From NCBI GenBank assembly GCA_003427395.1, contig BFEA01000117.1, forward strand, positions 1,273,110-1,307,384: a stretch of DNA of 34,275 nt, written 5' to 3'. Of this stretch, positions 9,345 through 18,732 are shown piece by piece. The notes below the pieces were generated by a model, which saw nothing but the letters and a program-made list of their open reading frames with translations, was not told the origin of the DNA and did not search any database. Source of the stretch: Chara braunii. Taxonomy: Eukaryota; Streptophyta; Charophyceae; Charales; Characeae. The translations under genes and the position numbers were made by a program. Each line of letters starts with the position of its first letter. Positions within the stretch are counted from its first letter, which is position 1.

Positions 9345-10691
9345 CTAGGGAGAAGGTGAAACACCTTCGTGCATATAGTGGCTGGGATCAGGACCATATG
9401 ACACTGGACTTTTAGTAGGACCACAATCAAGACCAGCCCCAGGCGTAGAATCGGAACTAGAACTAAGATTATATCCAGGGACAAAACCAGAATCGTAACC
9501 AGAATCAGTGGCAGGCTTTGATTGGGGGACCTGTATAGCATTTCCTTGTGGAATATGGGGTGAGGGCGTTGGAGGAGACCAGCTATCCGGAGGCTTGGAA
9601 TCCCAATCTGGCTCCCCCTCTCGTTCCCATGTCCAACCTTTGGGCCTTTGACTCTTACTAGACCCTTCAACGAACACCCATCCCTCATGCCAATGATCCA
9701 CTGTTCGCCATAGGTTAGCTTTGTCGAATCAATTTGCCTGTCGCTCTTTGCTTGCGTGCCGGATTTTGTGCACATGAAGAGTCAGAAAACAGGTGTCCGT
9801 ATGCTTTACAACGAAAACACCAAGGTCGTAACTTATGGGAAGTGTGAATATTAAATTATTTGCCCCCCACCCTGTAAGGAATAATATCATCGATATGAAA
9901 AGGAAGATTGGAGGAATAATTTAGTGCAAGCATCAGATAATCATCCCTTTGTGCGCGTACACTAGAAGTGGATCAATAAAGTTCACTATATCATAATTCT
10001 CCCCAAAGTCATGTACGAATGCAGCCGGAATCTCTATTGGAATGTGCCTGAACTCAACCCAATAGTGATCTTTCATTATCTGACGAAGTTTTTTATCTGG
10101 TCCTTGGTTTAGGGGAACCTACAAATAGATTCTGACTTCCGACCTATCACACCTCAACTTTCTTCAATCGTCAATTATTTTTTTATCGTTCACATGCACA
10201 CACGGTATTGTAAGGACTGTTTAGGAAACAGGTTGAATAAGAAGATCTTCATTGACCGCCTCCTGATTGCCTTCCAGTTGTGTGAGTCTTTTACTTATCC
10301 ATTTTATCTTTTCATTTGTAGTCTTATATGCCGCATTATCATAGAAGACCCAGTTGTTTGCATGTAATTGGTTGATATAATCTCTTTCTGCAATCTTCTG
10401 GGATTGATAAGTTTTCACCATTGATTTCTTCCCCCCATTGTCAACTACTTTGTTTTCAGAGGGGCTGATGAATTTTGATAAGAAGAAAGCATGAACAATT
10501 GGGAGATTAGAAAGGGGAATGCGGAGGGGTTGAGCATTTGACCCCTTTCTTTCAATTTCCAGCACAATGGATTGAAAGGGACCTTTAGCCTTCTGAATCC
10601 AAGAGGTTGCTGGGATTTGATCATTTTCCCAATACCCCTTGCATTCCTGAGCAAGGTTCTGCCCCCCGTTTCCTATTTCTCCACCTCCCAC
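9345..10691 (-). pseudogene. LINE C ORF1, N-terminal RNA-binding region and CCHC knuckle
   Basis: Segment 10691-10221 matches the conserved early part of LINE A ORF1: NWVFYDNAAYKTTNEKIKWI against NWVFHDD...FKSTNEKIGWI, preceded by NKVVDNGGKKSMVKT (LINE A: PKVVNQGGRALMVKT). Region 10220-9880 is frame-broken. At about 9860-9770 the peptide LRPWCFRCKAYGHLFSDSSC gives a C-X2-C-X4-H-X6-C knuckle, the same spacing as in LINE A. It is followed by HEGWVFVEG, also shared. ORF1 proteins of plant LINEs with this layout bind element RNA and form the ribonucleoprotein. The 6-residue last spacer differs from the classical retroviral CX2CX4HX4C. Confidence 0.78.
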
Positions 10692-11191
10692 ACTTTCGTT
10701 CCCCCTTCCTCTCGTCTCTTCCCCTCTGCCCCCTTCAACTCGCTCTCCTTCATTCCCTTCTCCTCTTCCCCCTCTTCGTCCCCATCCTCTTCGTTCGTAT
10801 CCTCTTTCTCCTCCCCGCCCCCCCTCCCTCCCCCTCTGCCTCCCTCTCTTCCACCTTCTCTCTGCAGGGGGGGATACTCCTCATCCACCTCTTCCAATAA
10901 CTCCCTTGCTGCGTTCTCCTTCCTCAGCTCTTGCTCTTGTCCCATCGTCTGTGATACATTTTCTGCTCCTCCACGCTCATTCAATGCCAATTGGACCATT
11001 GGTAATCTATTGGAAGAGATAAGATGTGAGTCATTTTGTTCAACATTCCTTTCTTTTGACTCCTTTAAGGCTACCTTGCAATTATCCCTTTTGGCGAACT
11101 ATGTGGATAGAGGAGGATGGAATCTCGTCATGTCTTCTAAAAGAAACAGAGGATGCATCCTCACCATTTTTCCCTGTGACTGAGCAGCCAT
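10673..11191 (-). pseudogene. LINE C ORF1 extreme N-terminus, Glu/Gly-rich
   Basis: The first ATG of the element-sense frame is at 11191 (MAAQSQGKM). The frame has one early stop (just after PPLST) and then runs from 10999 to 10673 through a strongly Glu/Gly/Arg-rich stretch, which appears as a CT-rich tract on the plus strand. It then shifts frame near 10680 into the conserved region. In LINE A the equivalent N-terminus is Lys/Gln-rich and not clearly homologous. The plus-strand frame across this tract is a by-product of composition. Confidence 0.55.
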
Positions 11192-12156
11192 CCTCCCATG
11201 CCCTACATTGTTAGTAAAGATAAAACCCATAGGGCAAAGATGCAATCTATGATTATTATGTTCATCTACCTTCCTGCTGAGAAGCGGAGGATCATGATTA
11301 ACTATAGATAGTGAGTGACACTGTTGCCGTTGCCTCTCTTCCTCCGTCAGAATTTCATCACAGATACTACCGAGTGCTCATGTTGCTGATGCTTTCTCCT
11401 ATTCTGTAAAGTCATCTTGATCGGCATTTGTAATTGTCTGACAGATATCGGCCTCATTGCACCCCTGAACATCAGCATGGAGCCTACTTGCCGATGAGAA
11501 CACTGATGACTATTTACTCGTATCATTTTCTTGATTGTTTTCTACCAGCGAAGCGAGCGGAAAACAACAACAACAACAACGAGATAAACGGTGGTGAGTA
11601 GAAATGTAGAAATTACTGGCAGAGACAGTTTCAATTGATTCCCCACCCCCCCCCCTTTAGTTAGTTCTGAAAAATCCTGCAATGATTAATTTATGGACTT
11701 GGCCGGGGAGAACTGGATAAGAAGGCATGAGGGGGGGTGTCACGCTAGGTATGTGAAGAGATGGCAGTGCATGGCACTTCACTTGTTATGATGTTGTTGT
11801 CCTCCACAACTTTCGTTGCTTCACCTTGATGCTTGGCTGGCGTCACAACGAGTCACTCCATGCTTTCTACCTCCTTCCTCCTTTTTGCTGTGCCCGCTTA
11901 CCTTCAATTTTTCTTCCCTTCTCCAACTCCTTCCCGTCGATCACCCTTCTCTTCCCCGGTGCAATGCTATAACAAAAACTTGAGGTGATATACAATCAAC
12001 AATGACCAGAACACCTGTAGTACCAACCAACCACAAGCAACTTGAGAGAGTCTACTTCATGGACTACGTATGGGGACGGATGACAACCATGTACCTACTG
12101 ATGGACAAAGACTAGAGTACCTCCAGGTTATATATAATAAACAATGCCTACAATAG
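11192..12156. other. no gene recognised; likely LINE C 5' UTR and flank
   Basis: This holds a short (CAA)n run (about 11564-11582), a C-rich tract at 11643-11657, and nothing coding that I can support. The part nearest 11191 would be the 5' untranslated region of LINE C if that element is full length at its 5' end; no target duplication was found. Confidence 0.4.
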
Positions 12157-12721
12157 TCAATAGTATTGTGCTAGGTGGGTATACCCGGGCTGCTTAAGGG
12201 CACCTGCGTGAGGGCGACACGCGAGCGACGGGGAGGAGGGAAAGCTAAAACAAAAAACAGTTGTCTTGGTCATCTGATGAAAGGTGAGCGTAACTCCACA
12301 CAAGGCATGGTCGAGCCCCACGAAGGGACTACGAGAAAGCAAGTAGGCAAACTGCCTTGCGCCTGCTAGGTCCTCAGACATAAGGATCCGATCGATTGTG
12401 GACCTGAACCGAATTTCAGCTCCTGTAGTGCGGAAACAGGAATACCTTCTTTCCGTAGGAAAGACTCTCCTGAAGGAGTCGAAAGGTGAAGCGTGGAATT
12501 CAATTCCTCAATAATCCTTTCATCGGTTTCTATGTACGAGGGGCAGGGGGTGAGGATCCTCCGTTGTCAGCGCGAATACCCTGACAAGGGTATCCGCCCT
12601 GGTTTTTGCAAATGACAGAAAGTAAGAGTGGATCAAGAAGACTATGCGGGGCACGGCCGCGTCTGCGACCTACATTGGCTAAGATAGAGGGTACATGGGC
12701 GCGCAGACTTGAGGCACGCAA
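12157..12721 (-). pseudogene. LINE E: endonuclease-only remnant of a divergent LINE
   Basis: The minus strand, over two or three frames, carries the second half of an AP-type endonuclease: YIETDERIIEELN (LINE A: YVEEDEQTIANFC), then FPTERRYSCFRTTGAE (LINE A: HPTNRTFTCIRTNDPE), STIDRILMS (SRIDLILIS) and SPFVGLDHALCGVTLTF (SPHLGLDHCTYGAIFTF). The catalytic Asp of the IDxIL box and the Asp-His pair are present. No RT, linker or ORF1 sequence adjoins it, so it is an isolated fragment. Its sequence is further from LINEs A-C than they are from one another, and codon composition is more GC-rich. Confidence 0.72.
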
Positions 12722-12767
12722 TTTTTATCTGTTGATGACTAAAGAACCGGCGTGATAGCTGACTAGA

Positions 12768-12785
12768 TTTTTTTTTTTTTTTTTT
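12768..12785 (-). repeat. T18 tract (A18 on the minus strand)
   Basis: An uninterrupted run of 18 T. On the minus strand it is an A tract and could be the tail of an unidentified minus-strand insertion lying to its right. No element body was recognised there. Confidence 0.4.
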
Positions 12786-12959
12786 AATTTAAAGTTAAGA
12801 TTTTTGTCTTTGATTGGTACGTTTGATCGGGATGAGCGCACGCTCATGCGGTGGACGGCCTCGACCATGGTGAGATTTCTGCATGCCAATGGGGCCTGTG
12901 AGGTGCGGGACTGCACCGGGACAATGGATGTAGGCTGGTTGCAGGGGACCTTTTTTTTC

Positions 12960-13220
12960 ACTTAGCCGTCAAGTCCTCATTGGAGTATTTGCAACTACTA
13001 CCAAGATTTGCATTGGGGCCTGCTGCACCTGGGACTATGCTAGGAGCCTATAGCAGGACCGCGCCCCGACGTTGTGGCCGCTGCCTGCGTGTGAAATGCC
13101 CACTGAAGACCCAAAAGGCAGTGAGCTCCGCCTTAGTAGAGCGGGTTTGAAAGGGTGGCAGTCGGAGGCCGCAGCGGTACTGGCTGTGCGGCTCGAACTG
13201 CCCCGCGGCTGGTCCCAAGA
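12960..13220 (-). repeat. segment related to sequence at 22110-22290
   Basis: About 12985-13040 aligns with 22130-22190 in the same orientation, sharing CAAATCTTGGTAGTAG-type sequence. On the minus strand both encode a similar short peptide (GPNANLGSSCKYSNE here, GPNSKLSSSSK followed by SGEN there), which suggests diverged copies of one coding or mobile segment. The two flank LINE A at 8-9 kb distance. I do not recognise the family. Confidence 0.4.
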
Positions 13221-13222
13221 AA

Positions 13223-13225
<3 letters not shown>

Positions 13226-13258
<33 letters not shown>

Positions 13259-13878
13259 NNNNNNNNNNNNNNNNNNNNNNNNNNNNNNNNNNNNNNNNNN
13301 NNNNNNNNNNNNNNNNNNNNNNNNNNNNNNNNNNNNNNNNNNNNNNNNNNNNNNNNNNNNNNNNNNNNNNNNNNNNNNNNNNNNNNNNNNNNNNNNNNNN
13401 NNNNNNNNNNNNNNNNNNNNNNNNNNNNNNNNNNNNNNNNNNNNNNNNNNNNNNNNNNNNNNNNNNNNNNNNNNNNNNNNNNNNNNNNNNNNNNNNNNNN
13501 NNNNNNNNNNNNNNNNNNNNNNNNNNNNNNNNNNNNNNNNNNNNNNNNNNNNNNNNNNNNNNNNNNNNNNNNNNNNNNNNNNNNNNNNNNNNNNNNNNNN
13601 NNNNNNNNNNNNNNNNNNNNNNNNNNNNNNNNNNNNNNNNNNNNNNNNNNNNNNNNNNNNNNNNNNNNNNNNNNNNNNNNNNNNNNNNNNNNNNNNNNNN
13701 NNNNNNNNNNNNNNNNNNNNNNNNNNNNNNNNNNNNNNNNNNNNNNNNNNNNNNNNNNNNNNNNNNNNNNNNNNNNNNNNNNNNNNNNNNNNNNNNNNNN
13801 NNNNNNNNNNNNNNNNNNNNNNNNNNNNNNNNNNNNNNNNNNNNNNNNNNNNNNNNNNNNNNNNNNNNNNNNNNNNNN

Positions 13879-13927
<49 letters not shown>
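13226..13927. other. assembly gap (620 N) bracketed by T33 and A49
   Basis: T at 13226-13258, N at 13259-13878, A at 13879-13927. Open frames reported across this stretch are artefacts of N translation. T on the left and A on the right is the arrangement expected if two tailed retro-insertions face tail-inward, or if both contigs simply ended in homopolymers. The gap length may be an estimate. LINE A's 3' tail should lie in or next to it. Confidence 0.95.
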
Positions 13928-13930
<3 letters not shown>

Positions 13931-13932
13931 GA

Positions 13933-14042
13933 GAGGAAATTGCAGGTCGGAGAAGGCAGAGGTAAGCTAGGAATTGGCTGTGTCGGGGAGGAAATTGCAG
14001 GTTGGAGAAGGTAGAGGTAAGCTAGGAATTGGCTGTGTCGGA
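13933..14042 (-). repeat. two 55-bp tandem repeats in the 3' UTR of LINE A
   Basis: Units at 13933-13987 and 13988-14042 begin GAGGAAATTGCAGGT and differ at about three positions. They lie just past the ORF2 stop of LINE A, between coding sequence and the homopolymer. Tandemly repeated 3' UTRs occur in some LINEs and may contribute to template recognition; that role is inferred here. Confidence 0.8.
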
Positions 14043-14052
14043 CCATTCTGTC

Positions 14053-15612
14053 TCAGAGCCTTTCCTCCAGAGCCAGCGGGTGCGGTGGGAAGGGGTCCGG
14101 GAAGTCCTCTGCGGGACGCATGGGAGTGTTAGGGTCCACGTCTGTCCAGTTCTTGAAGGAAAGGTGATAGTTTCGGGGGGTTTCGTCGCGCATGCTTTCC
14201 TCTCTGTCCTCCCCGCCCTTCTCTCCTGACCAGTGAACTCTTCCTACCCATCCCTCCCTCTTCCCCCCTAACCATTCTTCTGCGAACTGAGTAATCTTGG
14301 TCGATATGTCCTTGCCTGTGTGGAGGGTATCTAACGTTTTTTTAGTCTCCTGCCACCTTTGCATCGGTTCCATTTGGAAATGGGTTTTAAATAGATCCCT
14401 CCTTTCTTCTCCCTCCACCCTATGTCCTTCTAACACCAGCGCGCAACGTTGCCACCACAGGGTCCACAGTACCGTCTTCCTACCCAAGGAGAACATGTTC
14501 CTTTCGAATGTATCTTCTTGTGAGGATGGGTGATGGCCTAACAGGATTGCTCTCCAGTCCCAGGGCCACTCCTGATTTGGGAACATTTGTCTCCAAATCC
14601 TATCCCACCATCTCCATGTCAGGGTGGCAGTTGGGTATTGCAAAAAAATGTGTTCGATTGTTTCCGGTCTTTTCCTGGCCGGGAATCCCTGCAGGCAGCG
14701 TGTGCACCATGCTAGGGCTTTGCCTTGCTGTTCCAACTGAGTATGGTTGATCAGCCAGTTGTTTGTAGGAAGGCAGCGGTGGGCGATTTGCCATTGGAGC
14801 GAGGTGATTTTTGCCGGCCTGCACTTGCAGTCTTGAAACCACCGTATTGGTGTAAGAAGGTTTCTATCCACATTGAGGTGCTTCTGCCACCTATCGATGA
14901 TCACGTTCTTCAGCTCTCGGCTGACTCTGAGCATCCTATAGGAACCTTTTACCGTGAGATTGGCCAATGTGCGTGGTTTCGTGGTACTGCCTTTGGCCCT
15001 TATCTGGGGGGTCCATTGTCATTCTAGTGGGTCCAAAGGAAGTGTGGACAGCGGGGTCTCGGGCATAAACGCTCGTCGTGCCTCCCCTTCTCCTATCATA
15101 CGAACCCTGAATAGATGGTCATGCTGAATCCATACAAAAGAGTCTGGGCTGCCCTTCAGCTCTCCTCTTCTTCCTATTGTATACCACTCTACCAGGGCGT
15201 CTGCTGGGTGCACAAGGTGAATTTGTCTCGTCTGTCCGGGGTTCTCTGTCTGTCCCACCCAGTCTCCCTCTTGGAGTTTGCGTCCTTTTCTGAGGATAGA
15301 TCGCACCCAATCGGGAGGGCCTCCGTGATGGTTCCCAAGTGCTTTTCTATGTTATGACAGTATCTCTGACTCTCCCTCATCTGGTTCTGATCTTTCCAGT
15401 CCTTTTTTGCTCCGTCCCACAAATCTCCAACTCTCGTGAGTCCATTCTTGACCCAGCCTTTCCATGGGGATTCGGAGCTGCAGAATATATTGCCATGGGA
15501 GTTGGTTATGGGGGAGTTTCCAAAGAGGGGTTGCCTGGCTACCTCCTCCCACCGTTCCGGAGGCGGACGTTGCGGTAGGGGGAGTCTCCTCCACGTTTTG
15601 AGAAGTCTGGGC
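14053..15612 (-). pseudogene. LINE A ORF2, C-terminal region (post-RT domain and zinc-finger-like region)
   Basis: After TAG at 15612-15614 (Trp in LINE B: DDFW) the frame continues with RWEEVARQPLFGN and WVKNGLTRVGDLWDG. A one-base shift near 15312, between ALPIG and WVRSIL, moves to the frame that runs to 14053. A TGA at 15019-15021 again replaces a Trp of LINE B. The region LQWQIAHRCLPTNNW, then CTRCLQGFPARKRPETIEHIFLQ with WRWWDRIWRQ, is the zinc-binding-like module (zf-RVT type) often found after plant LINE RTs, with Cys-X2-Cys and a downstream His. The element ends FPDPFPPHPLALEERL. The domain is thought to aid RNA binding and target-primed synthesis. Confidence 0.85.
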
Positions 15613-17636
15613 TAGAAATCGTCTTTTGGTAGGTCGTGCCGAAGGTCAGCCTTACTATGTGCATCCCCTCTAGCCGCCCGGGGGACAGTCCAGTATCGGT
15701 CATCCAGCCAGCTTAAGGGATGTACTGAGGGGGGGGCTGCTGGCGCCAGTCTTACCAGCTGTTCATAGGCCAAGGGTCTCCAAACCAGGACGGTTTCGAA
15801 GATCAACCGTATCACCCATTGTAGTACCAGTGCCAGCACCTGCGTTGCCGGGTCCAAGATACCTAGTCCTCCTTTGGATTTTGGTTGCACTACAGAGTCC
15901 CATGCCACNCGGCTGATANCGCTCNTGTTTTCANTGTCTCCCCGCCACAGGTAGGCCGCCACCTTTCTCTTTAGTGCTTTCTGGGCTGGGTCACTGAGCG
16001 GCCACAGTACCGATTTGTACCATAANGTGGCCAGCACCNCATTGTTGATTACNAGCGCGCGGCCGAAGAGTGAAGTGTGNTTGTGATTCCATTGCGATAG
16101 TTTAGTCAAGGNCGGGGATGTGAGCCAATCATCATNGCCTATCGGNCGTCCTTGTGNTGTCAATTGCACCCNAAGTACGCGGATCGCTGTGTCGGGGGTA
16201 ACCCATGTTATGCGGGGTTGTTCGGGTGGCCTGCCCCCTTGTTGGTGTAGCCACCAACCCAATGTTTTTTGTCCCCAGATGACTGTCATATCTGATAGAA
16301 GGCAGAAGCGCTNNATAAGCCTGTGGATTTCCTCCATATTNGAGGTTGATGCTTCCGCCATGATTGTCAAGNCGTCCGCAAANAGGGAACANATNGGGAT
16401 NNCGGCCTCTGGAATACCTGTGATCTTGATTCTTTCGAGATTTTTGTTGTGTCGGAGATTGGCGGACAGGGCTTCCATTATTATGATAAAGAGGAAAGGA
16501 GCGATTGGGTCTCCTTGCTTGACTGAGCGTTGAAGTGTGATTTCTAGAACCAGCAAGCCATTTACTTGCACTCGGGTCGTCGCATTCTGGTGCAGGACCT
16601 GGACCCACCTTCGAAAATCCGGACCAAAGTTCATCTTGTGTAGGCATCGGTCGAGGAAAACCCAATCGACGTGGTCGCATGCTTTTTCGAAGTCTATAAA
16701 AATGAAAGATGCATTGCTCTTGGACTGACGGGATAGTTTGATCATTTCGTTCACTAGCAGGATGTTCTCCTGAATGTTCCTATTTCGCATAAAGACCGTC
16801 TGCGCCGGGTGGATGAGGTCCTCTAGCACCTCAATCATACGGTTAGCCAGAGCCTTAGAAAGCATCTTATAGACCACAGTCAGGAGGGTGATGGGTCTAT
16901 AGTTCCGGATGTTCATTTTGTCACCTTTCTTGTGGAGTAAAGATAGCGCTCCTTGTCCTAACATCTCGCCCATCTCCCCCGTCTCCCAGACTGTTCTGTA
17001 GAACTGCATGAGGTCGTTGTTAAATCGCGGCCACATGGTTTCCCANAATTCCTTCGGGAAGCCATCAATCCNAGNAGTCTTTTCCTCCTCCATCTGTAGG
17101 AGAGCAGTCCATACCTCATCCTTGCTTAGGGGAAGGTCCAATTTTGTCCTCTGAGCTGGTGTGAGGCGATGGTTCATGGGCTGCAGAAAATCATCAATAT
17201 CGTTAAGCCGATGTTCCGCCTGGGGAAGGATGTGTGTGGAGAAAAGGTCTTTATAGAAGTCCCGGGCAATTTTGGCACATTGTGCTGTGGTGGTGGCCAC
17301 CTCCCCCGTCGTCGGGTCCAGGAAGGCCTCTATGGTAGTGCGGTGGGCTCTGATTGAGGCTAGGCTAAAAAAATGTGAGTCCATGGTACCTTCCGTGGTC
17401 CATTTAGATAGTTTTCCTCGTATTCGGATCCCCTGCCATCTGTGCTGAGCATTATGAAGAAGCTGGTCTTTCAAACGCTGGATCTCAGTGTTGTGATCAG
17501 TAGAATTGTCCTGATTAACCAGGTCATGAAGGTGACTATGGATTTCCTGTTCTTGCTGATAACATCGGGCCGCGATCAATTTGGAGTAGTCATTGCACTT
17601 CTTGGCTAGAAAAAAAATGTCGTTCGTAAACCACTA
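15612..17636 (-). pseudogene. LINE A ORF2, reverse transcriptase
   Basis: Continuous with the endonuclease frame except for TAG at 17634-17636. A Gln/His-rich helical linker (to about 17100) precedes RT. Visible blocks are GFPKE-WETMW, LLHKKGDKMNIRNYRPITLL, KMLSKALANRM, HPAQTVFMRNRNIQENI, the motif A region FIFIDFEKACDHVD, QRSVKQGDPIAPFLFIIIME and the FAD-X box at about 16380-16370. The fourth residue of that box is coded gNc, so the second catalytic Asp is likely but not certain. Then come VIWGQKTLGWW, TAIRVL and LARLAPAAP up to the stop at 15612. The enzyme copies element RNA at the nicked target. Roughly twenty scattered ambiguous bases lie in this segment. Confidence 0.9.
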
Positions 17637-18590
17637 GATATCGGAATGAAAGTTATCTTTGAGACTTTGCCAATAGGCCCAAACATCTTGTATATAGGAC
17701 TGGAAGGTCGTATTCTTGAGTAAGGACGTGTTCAGTTTGTAGTATCCCGACCCCTGGTCTGGTCTTTTGCGGAACGTGAAGATGGCTCCGTAGGTGCAGT
17801 GGTCTAGTCCTAGGTGCGGGCTTTGTGGGAGTATGGTGGCCAGCTGTAAAGCATTTTGTATAGCCTGGGAGATCAGTATCAAATCTATTCGGGATTTTGA
17901 GTGCCTTTCTGGGTCATTGGTACGAATGCATGTAAAGGTGCGATTGGTTGGGTGTAGAAGAGGGTATGTGTCTATCAGTTCAAGACCCCTGCAAAAGTTG
18001 GCGATAGTTTGCTCATCTTCCTCTACGTATCGTAGGTGGGATGAGTGCAGGCTCCATCTATCTAATCCCCATTCCGGTGCTGTGTTGAAGTCTCCTGCCA
18101 TGATGAGAGGTACCCCGGGGGGGGCAGTGGGGGAGAGGTTTTCAAAGAACGCTTTTCTCTCGGCTGATGAGTTAGGTGCGTATATGCAGAAGATGCATAT
18201 TAACTCTAACTCTAACATGCCGAGTACCGAGACCCATCGCTCCTGCGCCTGGTCCGTTGCCCAGTTTATCATCTCAAATCTGGATTCGGGCGGGATCCAG
18301 ACCGCCACTCCGGCTGATGCCGTTGTCGGGGCATGAGCCGCGAAAGATTGATATGGCCATACTGTAGTGTGTGCTCTGAGGTGCTCCGGTTTGTCCATCA
18401 GGTGAGTCTCTTGGACGCATATCACGTCTGGCCATCGTCTCCCCCCTACCCCTCTTAACTGGTCCCATATCGCTTGTTTTTTGTCTGGATTATAGGAAGC
18501 CAGTCCATTGACGTTTAGGGATCTTATATCTAGGTCTGCACTTCGGAGGCAGCTTCTCCACTTCGGATTCTTACAATATAGGATGTCCAT
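17634..18590 (-). pseudogene. LINE A ORF2, AP-type endonuclease
   Basis: A 318-codon segment ended by TAG (17634-17636), after which the same frame continues into RT. Catalytic residues of the AP endonuclease fold are all present: N28 (LNVNGL), E61 (VQETHL), Y137 (IYAPN), D167 and N169 (AGDFNTAP), D236 (SRIDLILIS) and D263-H264 (GLDH). Tail KLNTSLLKN and DVWAYWQSLKDNF is shared with LINEs B and C. The domain nicks target DNA. I suspect the true ORF2 start is at or near 18590 because homology to LINE C begins at about DIRSLNVNGL. The endonuclease itself looks intact; only the downstream stop separates it from RT. Confidence 0.92.
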
Positions 18591-18732
18591 GACTGCCGTT
18601 CGTTAATGGTGTCAAGAATTCCTCGCAGTCTATGTATTTTACTCAAATACAAAGCCACGGTTTGACAGACCAGTTAATCGTGCATAGCAGACCATTTCTG
18701 AGAATCCTAGAGAAGGCAGTGTGTAGATCCCC

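Larger units (their letters stand above)
4764..11191 (-). mobile_element. LINE C: decayed non-LTR retrotransposon with ORF1, endonuclease and partial RT
   Basis: Reading leftward on the minus strand, the fragments follow the same order as LINE A: ORF1 N-terminus (from ATG at 11191), CCHC knuckle, linker, Gln-rich part, ORF1 C-terminus (to about 7398), AP endonuclease (about 7275-6339), RT N-terminal half (about 5760-5260), then abruptly the extreme ORF2 C-terminus (5114-4764). The central and late RT, including the FADD catalytic loop and the zinc-finger region, are deleted. Short tandem duplications (29, 36 and 138 bp) are embedded in it. There are many stops and frame changes, so it cannot encode functional proteins. 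Sequence divergence from LINE A is large enough that the two are likely different subfamilies. Confidence 0.85.

Noticed and set aside
10572-11183. 203-codon plus-strand frame rich in Ser/Pro/Leu
   Set aside because: It is the antisense of the Glu/Gly-rich LINE C ORF1 N-terminus and is compositionally driven.
12255-12330. Hammerhead core CTGATGA at 12257-12266
   Set aside because: No CGAAA follows at a workable distance and no stems form.
13048-14046. Long open frames across the N gap
   Set aside because: They consist mainly of translated N and homopolymer residues.
17794-18336. 180-codon plus-strand frame
   Set aside because: It is antisense to the LINE A endonuclease, whose catalytic motifs are all on the minus strand.
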